Below, in pieces: positions 5,643-9,385 of a stretch of DNA of 9,385 nucleotides. Source of the stretch: Candidatus Latescibacterota bacterium. Lineage in GTDB: Bacteria; Latescibacterota; 4484-107. Numbering within the stretch: position 1 is the stretch's first letter; each line of letters starts with the position of its first letter. Both the position numbers and the translations under genes were made by a program. The notes beneath the pieces were generated by a model. It was not told the origin of the DNA. It worked only from the letters and a program-made list of their open reading frames with translations, and did not search any database. The stretch is from contig JAUWMS010000058.1 in assembly GCA_030613045.1 (NCBI GenBank), forward strand, positions 1 to 9,385, written 5' to 3'.

Positions 5643-7859
5643 ATGCTACGCAGGACATTGATCTGGATCGCTTTGTTCGCCTGCTTCGGGATGGCGGTGG
5701 GAAATGCCTTTGGCGCTCGGAAGGAAAGGGTCATCGGCGGCAAAACGGGAACATCGTGGGCGGAGGCGGTCTATGAAAACACCATCCTATACCATGACTG
5801 TAACCGCAAAAGATGGATTGCCCTGGACGATACCACCGTCCCGGACGCGATTCAACCCATGGAATTCAAGTCCCGGGAAAATATAATGACGAATCCCGAC
5901 GCACCGGAGAACATGGCTGTCAATTTGCTTGGATTTGAGTGGACCGGATTCAAGATTACTCAGGCGTTGCGATGGGCCAGTATGGAACTGGGCTGGAATC
6001 CCCGTGTATGGAGCGGCGGTCGGGTGTTTATCCCCAGCTTAGGGGTATGTATAGGGTCAGCGACCCCATCCGGCAGCACCATTATGGTGGATGGAAACAA
6101 GACCAGCGCGGTGGCGTATTACAGGGAACAGGTGGCCGAGTTCGTGCCCTACGTGGAGTATTTGGAGCGCTTGGGGGCAGCGCAGGCTGCGGTAGGTCTT
6201 CACCATTTGATGCTTCCGGTTTGGCCCATGGAGACTTCCTTCTGGACGTTCGATTTGGGAATTCCTTTGCCCGTGAAGACTATCAGGTTCTATCCTCCCC
6301 CCACAGGGGTGCACCCCACGGGAGTGCCCTACTCAGAGTATTTCCCCAAAGCATACGAAGTTTCGGTCACGGATCAGATCTACCCGTGGTTGGTAGATGA
6401 GGAGCCGGATGGGCTCAGGCAGGCGTTTGAGGACGTGGTCGCCCGTGTGTTCTACAACACCGAGCAGGACGTGGAAGTGGAACTTCCTTCGACTCGGTTT
6501 GTCCGGCATATTCGGATCGCTTTTGACCTCATGCCGCAGACGTTCGGCATTGCTGAAGTGGAGGTGTATGGAGAGGGCTTTCCTGCTGTGGCCCGGTATA
6601 TCTCCGAGGTGTTGGATTTCGGAGAGCCGGTCACGTTCGGGAAGGTGTGCTACAAATTTACGAAATTCAGGAAGACCCCCGATGGGGAGGCGGTGGAAGA
6701 TCCGGATGCGGCGGTGCGGCTTGTTTTGCAGACGAAGAGCGGTCGGGATGACAGCCCATTGGCCTATCACGTCTATTCCGAGTGGGGAAAGGAAGTGGAG
6801 GTCGGGGGGAAGGAGTATGAGGAATCAAAAAAGATGTACAGTTCGTACTACTACCCCGTGAAGAATCTGGAGGGCTACCAGGCGTCGGTTATCGAGGAGA
6901 CGGAGCGCTGGGACATGTGGTCTTCTCCGTACCGGTCCTCCGAAGTGCCGATCCGCTCTTCGGATGCCCGGAGGTATTTTCAATTCAAGTTCAACATAGA
7001 AACCGACGATCCGTTCGCTTATGGGAGACTGGATTCTCTGGTGTTTGAGTATTCTCCGCTTTTGTGCAAAGACGTGGTGGGAAGTGTCTCGCTTTGGGAC
7101 GCCCCGATTGCTGAAGAAACGATTACCACAGAGGTTCCCTTGGGAGTGGATACGACCTTTTGCTATACCATAGAAGCGGTCTTTGATTCCCCGGCGCAGA
7201 AGGGTTTTGACGGCGTTCGGATCGCGCTTCCCTCCAAAGGAGAATTTGTGCGATTGGAGATGGGGGATGTCGCCGTTCCACAGGAAGAGATAGTTGTACG
7301 GGACGACAGCGTGAACGTGGAACAGGGGGTGTGCTATCTGGAGGCCTGCTTTCCTTCGCACCGAATTACCAGAGCGCGCAACGCGCCTCTTAAGGCGGTC
7401 TTCAAAACGACCCTTTTGTCCTCCGGTTCGTATTTCACGACGGAGGTATTCGACACGCAGAGCGACAACTTCCCTCAGTTGGTCAATCCAAAGGGAGGCA
7501 ATCCGAACGTATTGAGGGTATTTGCTTCGGAATCCGAGTTCGACGTGTTGGCTTCCGTGGAGATTGCGCCCGGGCTGATCACGCCCAATGGAGACGGACA
7601 AAACGACGAAGCAGAGATCGCGTTTACCCTGTTCGGCGTGGAGGAGACGCCGGTCTTGATAGAAGTGCATGATCTTTCGGGAACCCGCGTAAGGGAGGTT
7701 CTCTCCGAAAACAGGAGCGCGGGTACGCATACAGAACGTTGGGATGGAATGAACGCCGAAGGAGATTTAGTGTCGCCGGGGGTGTACCTCTGCAGAACGA
7801 GGGTGGAGGCGGACGCGGGTGTGTACGAAAAGGTGAAGGCGATTTTGGTGGTGTATTGA
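5643..7859 (+). CDS. secreted discoidin-like / FlgD-Ig-like surface protein (paralogue B)
   Basis: A 738-residue exported protein; AAGGAG (5632-5637) lies 5 nt before the ATG. The signal peptide spans residues 1 to about 22-25. Residues 140-312 match the discoidin-like domain of paralogue A (IMVDGN, WTFDLG, KTIRFY, YFPKAYEVSVTD, RFVRHIRI, AEVEVYGEG) with longer loops, one around 157-190 and one around 218-232. Residues 313-635 share landmarks with A in the same order: SGRDDSPL, RWDMWSSP (422-429), KGFDGVRI, LEMGD, FPSHR, KTTLLSSG. The tail (641-738) is FlgD-Ig-like: ITPNGDGQND (646-655), VHDLSGTRVREV, RWDGMNAEGD, SPGVYLC, ending VVY. B is richer in Cys than A, which suggests divergence or disulphides after export. 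An extracellular binding or structural role is inferred; the ligand is unknown. Confidence 0.9.
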   Translation: MLRRTLIWIALFACFGMAVGNAFGARKERVIGGKTGTSWAEAVYENTILYHDCNRKRWIALDDTTVPDAIQPMEFKSRENIMTNPDAPENMAVNLLGFEWTGFKITQALRWASMELGWNPRVWSGGRVFIPSLGVCIGSATPSGSTIMVDGNKTSAVAYYREQVAEFVPYVEYLERLGAAQAAVGLHHLMLPVWPMETSFWTFDLGIPLPVKTIRFYPPPTGVHPTGVPYSEYFPKAYEVSVTDQIYPWLVDEEPDGLRQAFEDVVARVFYNTEQDVEVELPSTRFVRHIRIAFDLMPQTFGIAEVEVYGEGFPAVARYISEVLDFGEPVTFGKVCYKFTKFRKTPDGEAVEDPDAAVRLVLQTKSGRDDSPLAYHVYSEWGKEVEVGGKEYEESKKMYSSYYYPVKNLEGYQASVIEETERWDMWSSPYRSSEVPIRSSDARRYFQFKFNIETDDPFAYGRLDSLVFEYSPLLCKDVVGSVSLWDAPIAEETITTEVPLGVDTTFCYTIEAVFDSPAQKGFDGVRIALPSKGEFVRLEMGDVAVPQEEIVVRDDSVNVEQGVCYLEACFPSHRITRARNAPLKAVFKTTLLSSGSYFTTEVFDTQSDNFPQLVNPKGGNPNVLRVFASESEFDVLASVEIAPGLITPNGDGQNDEAEIAFTLFGVEETPVLIEVHDLSGTRVREVLSENRSAGTHTERWDGMNAEGDLVSPGVYLCRTRVEADAGVYEKVKAILVVY

Positions 7860-7923
7860 GTTCCCGATGTAAATGATCTCGTTTCTCGACGCATCGGTTT
7901 CTGAAGCAAAGATCATCACTTTT

Positions 7924-7992
7924 CACCGCAGAGACGCAGAGAAGCAAAACGCAGGTCTTGAAGTTCTTTGCGCTCTCTGCGTCTCTGCGGTG
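7924..7992. repeat. 69-nt inverted repeat with CGCAGAGA words
   Basis: CACCGCAGAGACGCAGAGA (7924-7942) is exactly reverse-complemented at 7974-7992: 19-bp arms around a 31-nt centre, in which GCAAA (7944-7948) can also pair with TTTGC (7967-7971). Each arm contains the octamer CGCAGAGA in tandem. Elements of this wording are common between genes in several bacterial phyla (from memory). It lies 64 bp after paralogue B and 55 bp before the next start. Confidence 0.9.
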
Positions 7993-8047
7993 CGTATTTA
8001 TTTTCATCTTGAATTCCCAGTACGATCAGAAGGGAGAAAACAACTAT

Positions 8048-9385
8048 ATGTTTTTTCATAATTCATCCCACAAGCTCTTTCTCGGTGTCTTAGTGCCTTT
8101 GTTCCTGAGTTTGGCGCTTTGCGTGTGCGGCTCGGTGTATGGAGGCGAATATGCCATAGACCGCAAAGCGCAGTGGGAGAAGTGGACCTATCCCAAGGGC
8201 GTGTTGGAGCTTGAGGATGATGGGAGTGTGCGGCCGGTGAAATTCTCCGAGGAAGAGTTTAACGCTTCTCTGAATGCGGAGGAGTTTGCGTACCATAGCC
8301 AAAGCGGGGATAGTGCGAGGGGAGGAGTGAGGGCGGGTTGCGGCGTGGGAATGGAAACTGTGATAGATGGGCGAGCGGATACGTGGTGGAAGCCCGGGAA
8401 GGGGGATGGAGTAAAGGACTGGTGGTTGAAGCTGGATCTGGGCAGATTGGTATTCGCGGACCGGATCAGGCTGGTATTCCCGGACACGGTAGATGCGAGG
8501 CCTTTTGAGCATTTCTCGGTGTACATCGCTGAGGGGGTACGGCTTCAGGGGATGGAAGAGCCGGCCTATCGCAGGATCGCGGCGACGATAAAGCCGAACA
8601 CGGAGCGGGTGGTGGAGTACGATTTGAGTATTCGGGACGAGGCTGCGGCAACCGGGGAGCATTTGATCACCGAGGAGGCGTTTGATTTTACACCGCTGCA
8701 GTACATAGGATTTGTCGCGGAGAAGCCCAGTTCGGACGCCGCGCTGGCCGAGATCGAAGTGTACACTTCGGGCAGCAACGTTACGCCGGGAACCTCAGAG
8801 AGAGGCGGAAGCGTGCGGTATCCCGAAGCGAGGATGTCCTCGGTCGAGCGCGTATTTGATGGGACCTTTGCCTCCTTGAACATGAGCAATTCCACCAATA
8901 GGGACTGGCGCGTGGACCGTTGGTTTGACTACGATCTGGGCACGGTGTTTTTTGCGAAGGACATTGTGCTTTTCCTTCCGGAGAACGATAGGGAAAATCT
9001 TCCCTTCGTTACTCCTCACCTGCATGGTACCGGACGCGGTGAATTTGACGGATATGTGCTTTACACTTCGGACGGGATGCCCAGTGCCGCGATGGGCACA
9101 GACCAGGTGATGGGGGACACTAAATGGGAGTTTTTGTCGGAGGTCGAAAACGAGAAGGAACCATGGCGATGGCTGTTCTGGCACGCCTTTCCGATTCGCA
9201 AAGTCAGTCACGTATTCTTCCATTGGACGCACTTGACCGATTACAATGGGGCTTGCTTTGTGAATGAGATGATGGTCTATGCGGTGGGGTATCCCGCGCG
9301 CGTGGAACTGAACTCGGATTTGATAGATCTGGGAAAGGCCGGATCTATCGCCTCGGTCGGATGGGAAGCAGACGCGCCTCCGGAA
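8048..9385 (+). CDS. secreted protein with two discoidin-like domains (paralogue C, 3' end cut by window)
   Basis: The frame is open from ATG 8048 to the last base: 446 residues, no stop. GGGAG (8032-8036) is 11 nt upstream, a long spacing. A signal peptide covers about 1-33; its LALC and LCVC lack a good lipobox, so signal peptidase I is expected. Residues 57-72 carry DDGSVRPVKFSEEEFN. Discoidin-like domain 1 spans about 95-240 (TVIDGRADTWW, WWLKLDLG, ADRIRLVF, FSVYIAEG, AEIEVYTSG). Domain 2 spans about 258-415 (RVFDGTFAS, RWFDYDLG, AKDIVLFLP, YVLYTSDG, VNEMMVYAVGYP). The last residues, SDLIDLGKAGSIASVGWEADAPPE in part (423 on), start the module that follows the discoidin domain in A and B. 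A FlgD-Ig-like tail is therefore expected off the right edge. The role is probably binding of a surface glycan or matrix. Confidence 0.87.
   Translation, partial: MFFHNSSHKLFLGVLVPLFLSLALCVCGSVYGGEYAIDRKAQWEKWTYPKGVLELEDDGSVRPVKFSEEEFNASLNAEEFAYHSQSGDSARGGVRAGCGVGMETVIDGRADTWWKPGKGDGVKDWWLKLDLGRLVFADRIRLVFPDTVDARPFEHFSVYIAEGVRLQGMEEPAYRRIAATIKPNTERVVEYDLSIRDEAAATGEHLITEEAFDFTPLQYIGFVAEKPSSDAALAEIEVYTSGSNVTPGTSERGGSVRYPEARMSSVERVFDGTFASLNMSNSTNRDWRVDRWFDYDLGTVFFAKDIVLFLPENDRENLPFVTPHLHGTGRGEFDGYVLYTSDGMPSAAMGTDQVMGDTKWEFLSEVENEKEPWRWLFWHAFPIRKVSHVFFHWTHLTDYNGACFVNEMMVYAVGYPARVELNSDLIDLGKAGSIASVGWEADAPPE

Noticed and set aside
6825..7730. 301-codon open frame on the - strand
   Set aside because: It lies wholly opposite paralogue B, whose frame is supported by homology to paralogue A; its composition (Arg, Gly, His) is that of a shadow frame.
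3371..7859. Definite assignment of A and B as type IX secretion substrates
   Set aside because: The C-terminal pattern is suggestive, but no secretion genes are in the window and FlgD-Ig-like tails also occur in genomes whose export route is not established.
7873..7916. Inverted repeat ATGATCT/AGATCAT
   Set aside because: Only seven base pairs with a 30-nt loop, easily due to chance in this AT-rich gap.
8048..8150. Paralogue C as a lipoprotein
   Set aside because: Cys25 and Cys27 sit in the hydrophobic stretch, but the residues before them (LAL, LCV) do not fit the lipobox with Gly, Ala or Ser at -1.

Overview
The window comes from an uncultured Gram-negative-type bacterium with moderate GC (mid-50s percent by eye). 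Every convincing gene lies on the + strand. The evidence is a lipobox lipoprotein, several Sec-exported multidomain proteins, C-terminal FlgD-like Ig domains with an ITPNGDG-x-ND loop, and gaps full of short-word tandem and palindromic repeats. This combination recalls FCB-related candidate phyla (Latescibacterota/KSB1-like lineages), but the phylum is an inference of low confidence. No mobile element, rRNA, tRNA or CRISPR array is seen.

Layout: (1) 2-973 is the C-terminal part of a ROK-family protein, probably a sugar-responsive repressor whose HTH lies off the left edge. (2) 974-1164 is a leader with two near-perfect complements of the 16S rRNA 3' tail exactly 50 bp apart. (3) 1165-2085 is a secreted CBM9/DOMON-like beta-sandwich protein, followed by a strong hairpin. 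(4) 2086-2435 is a gap with 9-bp and 7-bp tandem words and a weak promoter candidate. (5) 2436-3158 is a lipoprotein with a probable intrinsic terminator over its stop. (6) 3371-5383 and 5643-7859 are two full-length paralogues: signal peptide, discoidin-like domain, shared beta-rich middle, FlgD-Ig-like end. (7) 8048 to the right edge is a third, related secreted protein with two discoidin-like domains, cut by the window end.

How they may work together (inference): the exported proteins look like glycan-binding or surface-attached adhesins or scaffolds, with a lipoprotein as possible outer-membrane partner. The ROK regulator could tie expression to a sugar signal, although nothing here shows that it controls the cluster. 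No gene has a recognisable catalytic domain, so a binding or structural role is favoured over a degradative one.

The most unusual non-coding feature is that the gaps between these genes carry different short tandem words, mostly of 7 bp, and several perfect inverted repeats. One is a 37-nt near-palindrome at 3263-3299 and another has 19-bp arms at 7924-7992.
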